Assembly (NCBI GenBank): GCA_017303895.1
Contig: JAFLBF010000010.1
Coordinates: 1-64,000, forward strand
DNA: 64,000 nucleotides
Origin: Bacteroidota bacterium
Lineage (GTDB): Bacteria; Bacteroidota; Bacteroidia; 2-12-FULL-35-15
Direction: 5' to 3'
The notes below the pieces were generated by a model. That model saw nothing but the letters and a program-made list of their open reading frames with translations, had not been told where the DNA came from and ran no database searches. The first letter of the stretch is position 1; every line of letters starts with the position of its first letter. The translations under genes and the position numbers were made by a program. Below are positions 6,969-15,011 of the stretch, one piece after another.

Positions 6969-8438
6969 TTAATTTAAGGCTCTTTTTATTCTGTCAGCTA
7001 ATTTAGAATGATCTTCAGTTTCAATTATATAGTTACAAACCATTGATACAAATTCTTCTTCAGGTCTATTAACAGATGTAGCTGACGATACTAAGTCAGC
7101 AAAAAGTGCTTTACCGTCATTTTTATTGTTCTGCTTTTTTACATAGTCATTAATAATATTCTCTAATGATTTCTTTTTAAAAAAGCTATCACCAAAGTGT
7201 CTAAAAAATTTATGATCAACATTTTTAACCAATTTTTCTAGTAGAAATTTTTCTAGGCTTGGAATTGGAAGAAAACTAACATTTATATTTTTACATTTCC
7301 CTTTGTCTAAATAATTCGTTTTAAAAAGAGTTTCAACATCCCCATCTAAAATACTTATAACACTTTTGCTATATCCTAAAATTTCAGAATCTATGATTTC
7401 ACTATGTAACGTTAATGTGTTTTCCCAACCACCACTTGGAATTACGTGAATCAATTTAGATGCGTCAAGGTCGTGTTTTCTTTGCATCCATTCTATTAAT
7501 TTTCTGGCTAAATTGTCTTCAACTAATACTAACAAATCATAACCATCAAATAAAGAAATATTTTTTGTTGCATATGAAGGATAACAAGGATTTATAACCT
7601 CTACTGTCTTGTCTATATGTTTATGAAGATAATAAATATTATGTGGAGAGATTTGTCTTATTAAATCTACTGAATGGGTAGAAAAGTATATTGCAATATT
7701 TCTTTCTCTTGATATTTGACCTAAAAACTTTACAAGTCTAACCAAAGCTTGAGGATGTAACGCTAATTCGATCTCATCTAACAATACAATATAATGGTCT
7801 CTTTGCGGTTTTTTAATTAATTGAAAATGTATTGAATGAAGTAAAGAAATCAGCAAGTTTTCCCCTGTACTTAAGCTAAATTGACTAATTAAATGTCCAT
7901 CATCTGAATTTTCAACAAAATACGGTGAGCCACGAAATTTAAAAAGTGAAAAAGCTTCTTTAGCTTTTAATCTGTATAAATTTTCATAGTGATTTCCGTT
8001 ATCTTGTAAAATAACACCTAAATTGTCTTTAATGAAGTTTTCCGCGGGTGTTAAATGGTGCTTCTGAACTCTTGCAGCTTCATACAATGCTGAGTAGTTA
8101 GTGTCTCTAAATCTGTTACCGTGAATAATACTTCCTTCATAAAATCCATTTAACATTAAGTCGCCATTAAAATCCCATTTCTTTTGTTCTGAGTTTTTAC
8201 TAGCTAGCATTTTGTTTCCTTCAAGCTCATATTCAATTTTTGCATTTGAAGGACTATTTTGGAAATATGTTAAAAGAATTTTTCTATAAAATATAGATGC
8301 CAATGAAGCGATTAACGTACTTTTCCCACTAGCATTTTTACCTGTAATAGCATAAATGCCTGGTTTAAGATTCAACTCTAAATTAAGTGATTTTATTCCG
8401 CGAATGCCTTCTATTCCTATTTTTAATTTGTCTTTCAT
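6969..8438 (-). CDS. OLD-like ATPase with intact TOPRIM motif
   Basis: This 489-residue protein has Walker A GKNASGKST at residues 33-41, a Walker B strand [13 protein letters not shown] near 225 and an H-loop STHSVDL near 257. The C-terminal third is TOPRIM-like: LLVLVEDNLARKLIEW supplies the Glu, and SVISILDGDVE supplies D-x-D, followed by SLEKFLLEKL. It therefore keeps the metal-binding residues that the neighbouring OLD-like protein has lost. Similar ATPase-TOPRIM proteins act in phage defence (OLD, GajA, and as separate proteins in PARIS); which, if any, this belongs to cannot be told. It stands alone, is AT-rich, and is flanked by inverted TGTTAGCACTC boxes. Confidence 0.7.
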   Translation of the reverse strand: MKDKLKIGIEGIRGIKSLNLELNLKPGIYAITGKNASGKSTLIASLASIFYRKILLTYFQNSPSNAKIEYELEGNKMLASKNSEQKKWDFNGDLMLNGFYEGSIIHGNRFRDTNYSALYEAARVQKHHLTPAENFIKDNLGVILQDNGNHYENLYRLKAKEAFSLFKFRGSPYFVENSDDGHLISQFSLSTGENLLISLLHSIHFQLIKKPQRDHYIVLLDEIELALHPQALVRLVKFLGQISRERNIAIYFSTHSVDLIRQISPHNIYYLHKHIDKTVEVINPCYPSYATKNISLFDGYDLLVLVEDNLARKLIEWMQRKHDLDASKLIHVIPSGGWENTLTLHSEIIDSEILGYSKSVISILDGDVETLFKTNYLDKGKCKNINVSFLPIPSLEKFLLEKLVKNVDHKFFRHFGDSFFKKKSLENIINDYVKKQNNKNDGKALFADLVSSATSVNRPEEEFVSMVCNYIIETEDHSKLADRIKRALN

Positions 8439-8464
8439 CTTTTATGCGTGTTTTCTTTTAAAAT

Positions 8465-8475
8465 GAGTGCTAACA
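8465..8475 (-). repeat. Inverted copy of the cassette end box
   Basis: GAGTGCTAACA here is the exact reverse complement of TGTTAGCACTC at 6954-6964; agreement continues inward (xTTTTxAA on both sides). The pair brackets the gene at 6969-8438, one copy about 27 bases before the ATG and the other five bases after the stop. Confidence 0.6.
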
Positions 8476-8541
8476 TTCTACTAAACGTATTGCTAATATT
8501 TATTTATACGTATAGCCTTTTCCAAATATAAACCAAAAAAC

Positions 8542-8578
8542 AAAACCTCCAAATGAATTAGGATCATTTGGAGGTTTT
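8542..8578. terminator. Bidirectional terminator hairpin
   Basis: A perfect 15-bp stem (AAAACCTCCAAATGA with TCATTTGGAGGTTTT), a 7-base loop and A/T tracts on both sides. It lies just past the stop of the gene at 8615-9181 and separates it from the accessory island. Confidence 0.8.
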
Positions 8579-8614
8579 GATGTAAGGTTTTTGTAAAAAG
8601 AGTGGGAGAGAAGC

Positions 8615-9181
8615 TTAGTTGTTTTCTTCTACCACATCTAAAATGGCTTCCATTTTGGAGTCATCGTATTTTCCGGAAGTAGCATAGGCTATCTTTCCTG
8701 TTTTATCCAACACAAAGAAGTAAGGAATGTCTTTCTTTTCAAAGTCTAATTCATCCTTATAGGTTTTGTCGCCTTCGTAAAACAACAAATAATCATACAT
8801 CTGCTTATCGGTATTCTTTTTAATGTTCTCCTTAGAAGATTTGCTGGTCAACTGGTTCAAACCTGTAAACATAGGAATGAAATATAAATTCACATCGTGG
8901 TCAACACCGGCATCAAACACATCCGCCTTGCTGCGGTCCACCTTCAAAATGAATTTATTATACACCGGGTTGATCCATGTTTTTAGATCATCTTCGGCTT
9001 TGTTACTGAATGCCATTCCTAGCAAGGTGTATTTTCCTTTGGTATCGTTCGGCAAATTCACTTTTTTGCCATTGTAGTTCTCGCCTTGCAGGTAAGGAAA
9101 CATTTTTCCTACAACGCCTTTCGGCATAAAGGCATATCCTAAGGATGCCACCAATACAATTACTAATGCTGCTTTTTTCAT
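8615..9181 (-). CDS. Exported thioredoxin-fold-like protein lacking cysteines
   Basis: This is a 188-residue protein with an N-terminal hydrophobic segment (MKKAALVIVLVASLGYAF) that is either a signal peptide or an anchor. The pattern KYTLLGMAFSNKAEDDLKTW...YFIPMFTG...DIPYFFVLDKTGKIAYATSGKYD resembles a thioredoxin or peroxiredoxin-like fold: a first strand, a long helix, then the cis-Pro-like IPYFFVLD strand and the DKTGKI turn. There is no cysteine anywhere in the protein, so it cannot be a redox enzyme. It starts 11 bases after the ABC ATPase stops and is likely cotranscribed with it. The function is unknown. Confidence 0.55.
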   Translation of the reverse strand: MKKAALVIVLVASLGYAFMPKGVVGKMFPYLQGENYNGKKVNLPNDTKGKYTLLGMAFSNKAEDDLKTWINPVYNKFILKVDRSKADVFDAGVDHDVNLYFIPMFTGLNQLTSKSSKENIKKNTDKQMYDYLLFYEGDKTYKDELDFEKKDIPYFFVLDKTGKIAYATSGKYDDSKMEAILDVVEENN

Positions 9182-9192
9182 ATTCGTTTTTT

Positions 9193-10146
9193 TTATTCTG
9201 TAAAATTACTTTGTGTGCCCAATGGGTTTTCTTCGTTCACTTTGGCAATGAAGATATCATTCATGCTCGGTACTATTTCCTTGAATGAATTCACTTCCAC
9301 CGCTTGTATCACAGAGCCTAACAATTGGTTGGATGTGCTGCCGGGTGTTAAGGTTACTTGTGCTTTTCCATGTTCGCCCTCTGCTTTGTGTTCTCCTAAT
9401 TTCGCATAGGTCCACAAGGAATTGGTGAAACCCATCATATTGCCGGTAAATTCTATTTCAAATACATTGGAGCGGTATTGTTTACGGATCTCTTTTACGG
9501 AGCCATCCAATATTTTTTTAGAACGGTTGATCAAAGCAATATTATCACATAACTCTTCTACCGAACCCATATTGTGTGTGGAGAACAGAATAGTAGAACC
9601 TTGTGCTTTTAAATTCAGGATCTCGTTCTTAATGATATTCGCATTGATAGGATCGAAGCCGCTGAAGGGTTCATCCAGGATCAATAATTTAGGTTCGTGC
9701 AATACGGTAACAATGAATTGTACCTTTTGCTGCATCCCTTTGGAAAGCTCTTCTACCTTTTTATTCCACCAGGCATCGATCTCAAATTTCTCAAACCATT
9801 CTTTTAATTTCTTTTTGGCTTCGGCCTTTTTCATGCCTTTGAGTTGTGCCAGGTACAAAGCTTGTTCGCCCACTTCCATCTTTTTGTACAAGCCACGCTC
9901 TTCGGGTAAATAGCCAATTTGCTCAATATGTTTGGGTGCTAGTTCCTGTCCTTCAAAAAGAATTTGTCCGCTATCAGGACCTGTTATCTGGTTGATGATA
10001 CGGATTAGGGAAGTTTTTCCGGCACCGTTAGGACCTAAAAGCCCAAAGATACTTTGTGATGGAATATCCAATGATACATCGTCCAGTGCCGTGTGTGCGG
10101 CATAACGTTTTACAACATTCTTAACAGATAAAATAGGCTGACTCAT
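9193..10146 (-). CDS. ABC transporter ATP-binding protein (NatA/DUF4162 type)
   Basis: All ATPase motifs are present: Walker A GPNGAGKT (residues 38-45), signature LSKGMQQKV (near 135), Walker B LLILDEPFSGFDP (near 155) and a switch His in STHNMGS. The ~100-residue C-terminal extension is of the DUF4162 kind found on ATPases of ABC-2 exporters such as NatA and YhaQ. Its permease would be expected next door, but the neighbours are a thioredoxin-fold protein downstream and a small secreted protein upstream, so the partner must be encoded elsewhere. The exported substrate is unknown. Confidence 0.85.
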   Translation of the reverse strand: MSQPILSVKNVVKRYAAHTALDDVSLDIPSQSIFGLLGPNGAGKTSLIRIINQITGPDSGQILFEGQELAPKHIEQIGYLPEERGLYKKMEVGEQALYLAQLKGMKKAEAKKKLKEWFEKFEIDAWWNKKVEELSKGMQQKVQFIVTVLHEPKLLILDEPFSGFDPINANIIKNEILNLKAQGSTILFSTHNMGSVEELCDNIALINRSKKILDGSVKEIRKQYRSNVFEIEFTGNMMGFTNSLWTYAKLGEHKAEGEHGKAQVTLTPGSTSNQLLGSVIQAVEVNSFKEIVPSMNDIFIAKVNEENPLGTQSNFTE

Positions 10147-10196
10147 AATATATTTTGCTGTGCTCTAAAGTAATCATTTTAGAGAAAAAATGGGAA

Positions 10197-10616
10197 TTAG
10201 TTGAGAAATATTTCCAGGTCTTTTGTTTTACGGAATCCATCGGGCGCATGTACTTGAATGGATGTAAGATGAATGGCATTCCCTTTCTTTAAAGATTTTA
10301 TTACTTTTTTCTGATGATCAGTAAAAAAAGAACTGGCACTGGCTATTTGACTTAACACACCATTCTTCAATATCTCCAATTGAAAACGATCCACAAAAAT
10401 GTCATTGTTTTTGGAGGCTTCACATTCCTTGTGCATCACCAGTTCGATCTTCGCATCGGAATTGAACAAAGCCATTGGAATGGTATCCTTGTATTCTATG
10501 CCTTTACAACGCAATACGAAGTAACAATCATCGTAATACTCGCGTTTCTTTTTAACGCGGATGGTATCTTGTGAATAGGAGAGAAGAGGGATCAATAAAA
10601 AAAGAATAGACAACAT
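10197..10616 (-). CDS. Small secreted hypothetical protein
   Basis: The start at 10616 is preferred over an upstream ATG at 10664 because it gives a clean signal peptide (MLSILFLLIPLLSYSQ). The mature part is about 120 residues with one likely disulfide pair (YYDDCYFVLRCKG) and mixed beta/loop character. I do not recognise a family. It lies 50 bases upstream of the ABC ATPase start and just downstream of dnaJ on the same strand. Confidence 0.55.
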   Translation of the reverse strand: MLSILFLLIPLLSYSQDTIRVKKKREYYDDCYFVLRCKGIEYKDTIPMALFNSDAKIELVMHKECEASKNNDIFVDRFQLEILKNGVLSQIASASSFFTDHQKKVIKSLKKGNAIHLTSIQVHAPDGFRKTKDLEIFLN

Positions 10617-10680
10617 ACGGTTATGCTGTCTATTCTTATGTGTGTTTTGAGTGAATGAATCCATTCAATACCTGTTATGA

Positions 10681-11841
10681 TTACTCAAAATATTGTTTCA
10701 TACGCTCGAAGAAACTTTTCTGGTTCTTGCCCGGGTTGGGTTTGAAGTTTTCGGATTCTTTTAATCCTTCCAGGATCTTTTTCTCTTCTTTGCTTAAATT
10801 GGTTGGTGTCCACACGTTGATGTTCACCAAAATGTCGCCACGGGAATAGCTGTTGATATCGGGCAATCCTTTGGCTTTTAAGCGCAATACTTTTCCGCTT
10901 TGTGTACCCGGATCGATCTTTACTTTTGCTTTTCCATCAATGGTTGGCACTTCTATTTGTGTTCCTAAGGCTGCATCGCTAAAGCTGATGTAATGATCGT
11001 AGAACAAATGCATGCCATCACGTTTCAGGAATTCATGTTCTACTTCTTCTATCACCACGATCATATCGCCCGGAACACCGCCACGTGCGCCCATATTCCC
11101 TTTACCGGCAACAGAAAGCTGCATGCCTTCGGCAACACCTGCCGGAATATTGATGGTGATCACTTCTTCTTCGCGCACAATTCCATCGCCATGGCAGGAT
11201 GTACATTTGTCGGTAATGGTTTTTCCATCGCCACCGCAGGCAGGACAAGTGCTGGTGGTTTGCATCGCACCTAAAATGGTGTTGGTAACACGGGTAACTT
11301 GTCCGGTACCTTTACAGGTGGAACAAGTGCTGTGTGCCGATCCATTCTTTGCACCGCTACCGCTACATGGTTTGCAGGCAACGTATTTGTTTACTTTTAT
11401 TTTCTTTTCAACGCCATTGGCAATTTCTTCCAGGGTCATTTTTACTTTTACACGCAGGTTGGAACCGCGGTTAACGCGTCTGCCACCACGACCGCCTCCT
11501 CCAAAGCCACCGCCACCGAAATGTCCACCGAAAATGTCGCCAAACTGACTGAAGATATCGTCCATGTTCATGCCACCGAAACCACCATGACCGCCACCGC
11601 CAAAGCCACCGTTGCCGTTCACTCCGGCATGACCGAATTGATCGTAACGTTGTTTTTTCTCCGGATTGCTTAATATTTCATAAGCTTCAGCAGCTTCTTT
11701 GAATTTTTCTTCAGCAGCTTTATCGCCCGGATTTTTGTCGGGATGGTATTTAATGGCCATTTTACGATAAGCTTTTTTGATCTCATCGGCACTGGCATTC
11801 TTTTGTACTTCTAATATTTCGTAGTAATCGCGTTTACTCAT
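10681..11841 (-). CDS. dnaJ: Chaperone protein DnaJ
   Basis: This is a co-chaperone that stimulates DnaK ATP hydrolysis and delivers substrates in the cytoplasm. All type I domains are present in order: J domain with HPD (KYHPDKNPG, near residue 33), a long Gly/Phe-rich linker (about 75-125), a zinc domain with four CxxCxGxG repeats ([32 protein letters not shown]; about 155-215), and the two substrate-binding beta domains. The 386 residues are the normal size. It lies downstream of grpE on the same strand, but 350 bases of repeats separate the two. Confidence 0.97.
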   Translation of the reverse strand: MSKRDYYEILEVQKNASADEIKKAYRKMAIKYHPDKNPGDKAAEEKFKEAAEAYEILSNPEKKQRYDQFGHAGVNGNGGFGGGGHGGFGGMNMDDIFSQFGDIFGGHFGGGGFGGGGRGGRRVNRGSNLRVKVKMTLEEIANGVEKKIKVNKYVACKPCSGSGAKNGSAHSTCSTCKGTGQVTRVTNTILGAMQTTSTCPACGGDGKTITDKCTSCHGDGIVREEEVITINIPAGVAEGMQLSVAGKGNMGARGGVPGDMIVVIEEVEHEFLKRDGMHLFYDHYISFSDAALGTQIEVPTIDGKAKVKIDPGTQSGKVLRLKAKGLPDINSYSRGDILVNINVWTPTNLSKEEKKILEGLKESENFKPNPGKNQKSFFERMKQYFE

Positions 11842-12194
11842 TGTTTTTTTAGTCTCTTATCGACCTCACCCTCGGTCCCTCTCCTTCCACAAGGAGAGGG
11901 AAGGTAGATTGTTTTGGGTAATGGTCATTGTTTTTATTTTATATTTTATTGCTTGTGCTTATATCTGCTTCTCTTATCGACCTCACCCTCGGTCCCTCTC
12001 CTTCCACAAGGAGAGGGAAGGTAGATTGTTTTGGATAATGGTCATTGTTTTTATACCTGATACTTTATACTTAATTCTTAAAATTATGCCTTTGTTGGTG
12101 TTATCACCGACAAAGAGTTTTTACTATCAATTTTGCAGGTGATAACACCTGCAATGGCTTTAATCTTTTTGTCTTGATACTTGATACTTGCTAC
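11842..12194. repeat. 85-bp direct duplication and hairpin repeats between grpE and dnaJ
   Basis: Two 85-base copies (11853-11937 and 11970-12054) differ at a single base. Each contains a perfect hairpin, CCCTCTCCTT with AAGGAGAGGG (11877-11900 and 11994-12017). After them come two GGTG-TTAT-CACC family hairpins: 12090-12115 (stem CTTTGTTGGTG) and 12133-12154 (stem TTGCAGGTG, loop ATAA). Reiterated 'ttgatactt' words run up to the grpE stop. There is no gene here. The hairpins may end or process the grpE transcript before dnaJ. Confidence 0.8.
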
Positions 12195-12767
12195 TTACTG
12201 TCCTATCACCACTTTCGCAAAGCGGATGATCTTGCCGTTTAGGCTGTATCCCTTTTCCAATTCATCCACAACTTTTCCTTTTAGATCATCGGAAGGAGCA
12301 GGGATATTGGTGATGGCTTCGTGAATATCGGCATCAAACACTTCTCCATGCGATTTCATTTCCTGCAATCCTTTAGCAGTAAGTGTTGATCTGAATTTGT
12401 TAAAGATCAAATGAACACCATCGTTCACGGCTTTTACATCGGTCGTTTCCGCATTCGACTTAATGGCACGTTCAAAATCGTCCAATACAGGCAATAAACT
12501 TTTGAAGATCTCTTCACCGGCCGTATTGATCAATTCAACACGTTCCTTAGCCGTACGTTTACGGAAATTATCAAACTCCGAATACAAACGGATGTATTTA
12601 TCGTTGGCCTCTGCCAGTTTGGCTTCCAGCTCCGCTATCTTTGCTTCCTTTTCATCAGTTACAGGCGCTTGTTCCTGTGTGTTCTCCGGTGTATTGTTGT
12701 TCTCTTCGTTCAGTGTTTCGTTCTCTTGCGTATTCATTTTCTTAAATATATTTTTAATTTTCGACAT
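12195..12767 (-). CDS. grpE: Nucleotide exchange factor GrpE
   Basis: This is the nucleotide exchange factor of DnaK. The first ~55 residues are acidic and low in complexity (NETLNEENNNTPENTQEQ), as in many GrpE proteins. A long coiled coil follows (EAKIAELEAKLAEANDKYIRLYSEFDNFRKRTAKE), then the four-helix region and the C-terminal beta domain with HEAITNIPAPSDDLKGKVVDELEKGYSLNGKIIRFAKV, the GrpE signature. At 190 residues the length is typical. The grpE-then-dnaJ order is standard, with dnaK encoded elsewhere. Confidence 0.95.
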   Translation of the reverse strand: MSKIKNIFKKMNTQENETLNEENNNTPENTQEQAPVTDEKEAKIAELEAKLAEANDKYIRLYSEFDNFRKRTAKERVELINTAGEEIFKSLLPVLDDFERAIKSNAETTDVKAVNDGVHLIFNKFRSTLTAKGLQEMKSHGEVFDADIHEAITNIPAPSDDLKGKVVDELEKGYSLNGKIIRFAKVVIGQ

Positions 12768-12895
12768 CGTTTTTTAGCGCTTTTGTACCTCTCAAATTAT
12801 TTGCCAGTAAAGATAATAAGACATTTTGACACAAGGCCGGAAAATAAATGAACAAAGCTTGGCAATTTTGGCAATAGGAATGTACTTTTGTTGCT

Positions 12896-13303
12896 ATGCA
12901 AAAACGATTTTTAATATTCAGCGGAGCAGCAGGCGCATTGGCTGTTGCTTTAGGAGCCATGGCGGCACATGCGCTGGAAAAAAAAGTAGATGGAGTGGTG
13001 TTCACCCTCCGCAATTTAGAAGTGTTTGAAACCGCTGCCCGTTACCAGATGTATCATGCGCTGGCATTATTGGCATTGGCTTTCTTATCCGAAAAATTAG
13101 ATGCGAAGATGATCAACAAAGCAGGCTATTGTTTTATGGCGGGCATCGTCTTGTTCTCCGGTTCCTTATACCTTATTTCAACAGCCGGACTCATGGGTTT
13201 GAGCAGCATAAAATGGCTGGGACCCATCACACCCATTGGTGGATTATTCTTCATGGCAGGATGGGTATTGATCATTGTTTCGGCATTAAAAAAGAGATCT
13301 TAA
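12896..13303 (+). CDS. DUF423 family membrane protein
   Basis: This 135-residue protein has four predicted membrane helices: residues 5-24 (IFSGAAGALAVALGAMAAHAL), about 50-66, 72-95 and 105-130. The GAMAAHALE motif after the first helix and the GGLFFMAGW segment near the end fit the DUF423/YgdD family of small inner-membrane proteins of unknown function. It starts 129 bases from the divergent grpE and ends one base before the next gene, so it is likely cotranscribed with the M32 carboxypeptidase. Confidence 0.8.
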   Translation: MQKRFLIFSGAAGALAVALGAMAAHALEKKVDGVVFTLRNLEVFETAARYQMYHALALLALAFLSEKLDAKMINKAGYCFMAGIVLFSGSLYLISTAGLMGLSSIKWLGPITPIGGLFFMAGWVLIIVSALKKRS

Positions 13304-13304
13304 T

Positions 13305-14798
13305 ATGAATAGCAATTACTCCACATACACTCAATTACTGCGTAAGATAGCCGATGTGCAAAATGCAGCCAGCTTACTGAACTGGGATCAGGAAACCTAT
13401 ATGCCTGCAAAAAGTGCCACTTTCAGGGCACAACAACTTTCTACGCTGGCAGGAATAGCGCATGAATTATCTACTTCCAAAGAAATGGAAGAGGTTTTGA
13501 ATGCATTGGCGAATGATACCAGCTTGAGTGAAAAGGAAAAACGCAATGTAAAACAGTCCTTAAAGAACTTTAAGGATCATAAAAAATATACGACTGAGTT
13601 TGTAAAGGAGTTAAGTCAGACCATCTCTGAAACCTTTCAGGCATGGCATAAAGCAAAGGAGAATAATGATTTTGCATCTTATGCACCTCATTTGGAAAAA
13701 CTGATCGGACTGAAACGCAAAGAGGCAGAACTATTGGGCTATGAAGCACATCCCTATGATGCTTTGTTGGATCAGTATGAGCCGGGTGCTAAAACAGCCG
13801 ATCTAGAAAAGCTATTTGCTGATGTGCGCGAACAATTGGTAGCTTTTGTAAAACAAATTGCTGCCAAGCCGCAGAATGAAGATACGTTTATGTATCTGCA
13901 CTATGAAAAACAAAAGCAATGGGATCTGGGAATCGACCTGTTAAAACAAATGGGCTATGACTTTGAGGCGGGAAGGCAGGATCTGTCATCGCATCCTTTT
14001 ACTACCAATTTCAGTTGTGAGGATGTGCGTGTTACGACACGTATCAATGAGAACGACCTGAACGAAATGATCTGGAGCTGTATCCATGAAGGTGGACATG
14101 CTTTGTATGAGCAGGGATTATTACCATCGGAATATGGTTTACCATCGGGAGAATACATTTCACTGGGCATCCACGAGTCGCAATCGCGCCTATGGGAAAA
14201 CAATGTGGGCAGAAGTTTGAACTACTGGAAAGCGAATTTTCCTTTGATGCAACAGTATTTTCCGGAGCAATTAAAGAACAGAACGGTGGAGGATTTTTAC
14301 AAAGCGATGAACATTGTGAAGCCTTCTTTGATCCGTACTTCGGCCGATGAGCTGACCTATCATTTTCATGTATTGATCCGTTTTGAGATCGAGAAAGCAT
14401 TGATAGAAGGGAAGCTGGCGGTAAAAGATCTGCCTGCGTATTGGAATGCCAAATACAAGGAATATTTAGGAATAGAAGTGCCAAATGATACACAAGGTGT
14501 GTTGCAGGACATTCACTGGAGTCATGGCAGTCTGGGTTATTTCCCGACCTATTCATTGGGTAGTTTTTATGCTGCACAGTTCTTTGCGAAAGCAGGGCTG
14601 GAGATCCCCAATCTGGCAACAGAAATAGAAAAAGGAAACATGCAGCCATTGTTGAGCTGGTTGAGAGAAAAAGTACACCGACATGGCAAATATTATACAG
14701 CCGAGGAATTGTGTGTGGAATTAACCGGTGAGAAGTTGAATTTTAAATATTTTATGGACTATGCAAAAGCCAAATATGGCTATCTGTATGGTTTGTAA
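13305..14798 (+). CDS. M32 family metallocarboxypeptidase (Taq type)
   Basis: A cytoplasmic zinc carboxypeptidase that removes C-terminal residues with broad specificity. The 497 residues match the family size. The zinc site is seen in WSCIHEGGHALYEQG (HExxH at about 261-265), and the third ligand in the downstream helix GIHESQSRLWEN (HES motif near 290). The DQYEPG motif near 163 and the C-terminal DIHWSHGSLGYFPTYSLG are also characteristic. There is no signal peptide. The gene follows the DUF423 gene without a gap. Confidence 0.93.
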   Translation: MNSNYSTYTQLLRKIADVQNAASLLNWDQETYMPAKSATFRAQQLSTLAGIAHELSTSKEMEEVLNALANDTSLSEKEKRNVKQSLKNFKDHKKYTTEFVKELSQTISETFQAWHKAKENNDFASYAPHLEKLIGLKRKEAELLGYEAHPYDALLDQYEPGAKTADLEKLFADVREQLVAFVKQIAAKPQNEDTFMYLHYEKQKQWDLGIDLLKQMGYDFEAGRQDLSSHPFTTNFSCEDVRVTTRINENDLNEMIWSCIHEGGHALYEQGLLPSEYGLPSGEYISLGIHESQSRLWENNVGRSLNYWKANFPLMQQYFPEQLKNRTVEDFYKAMNIVKPSLIRTSADELTYHFHVLIRFEIEKALIEGKLAVKDLPAYWNAKYKEYLGIEVPNDTQGVLQDIHWSHGSLGYFPTYSLGSFYAAQFFAKAGLEIPNLATEIEKGNMQPLLSWLREKVHRHGKYYTAEELCVELTGEKLNFKYFMDYAKAKYGYLYGL

Positions 14799-15011
14799 AT
14801 GAGGCTTCCCATAAGGAATTTATCAACAGGTGTATTCTATAATCATTTTAAATAAATACCCTATATAACTGATTATCATTATTTTAAATTTAATTATTTA
14901 AAGTTATAGATTCGTTTAAAAACTTTAAATTATTTACTCAACGCAGTACAACGTACAAAAAATGTTATTTTTGTGCTCTCAAAATCAAAGTATTTACCAA
15001 AAACACAAGAA

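Noticed and set aside
11012-11673. Long frames antisense to dnaJ
   Set aside because: They mirror the Gly-rich and zinc-repeat parts of dnaJ, give Pro/Thr/Ala-rich low-complexity protein, and dnaJ itself is unquestionable.
14044-14649. 201-codon frame antisense to the M32 carboxypeptidase
   Set aside because: It is fully inside a confident gene; its composition is that of a shadow frame with no start signals or domain.
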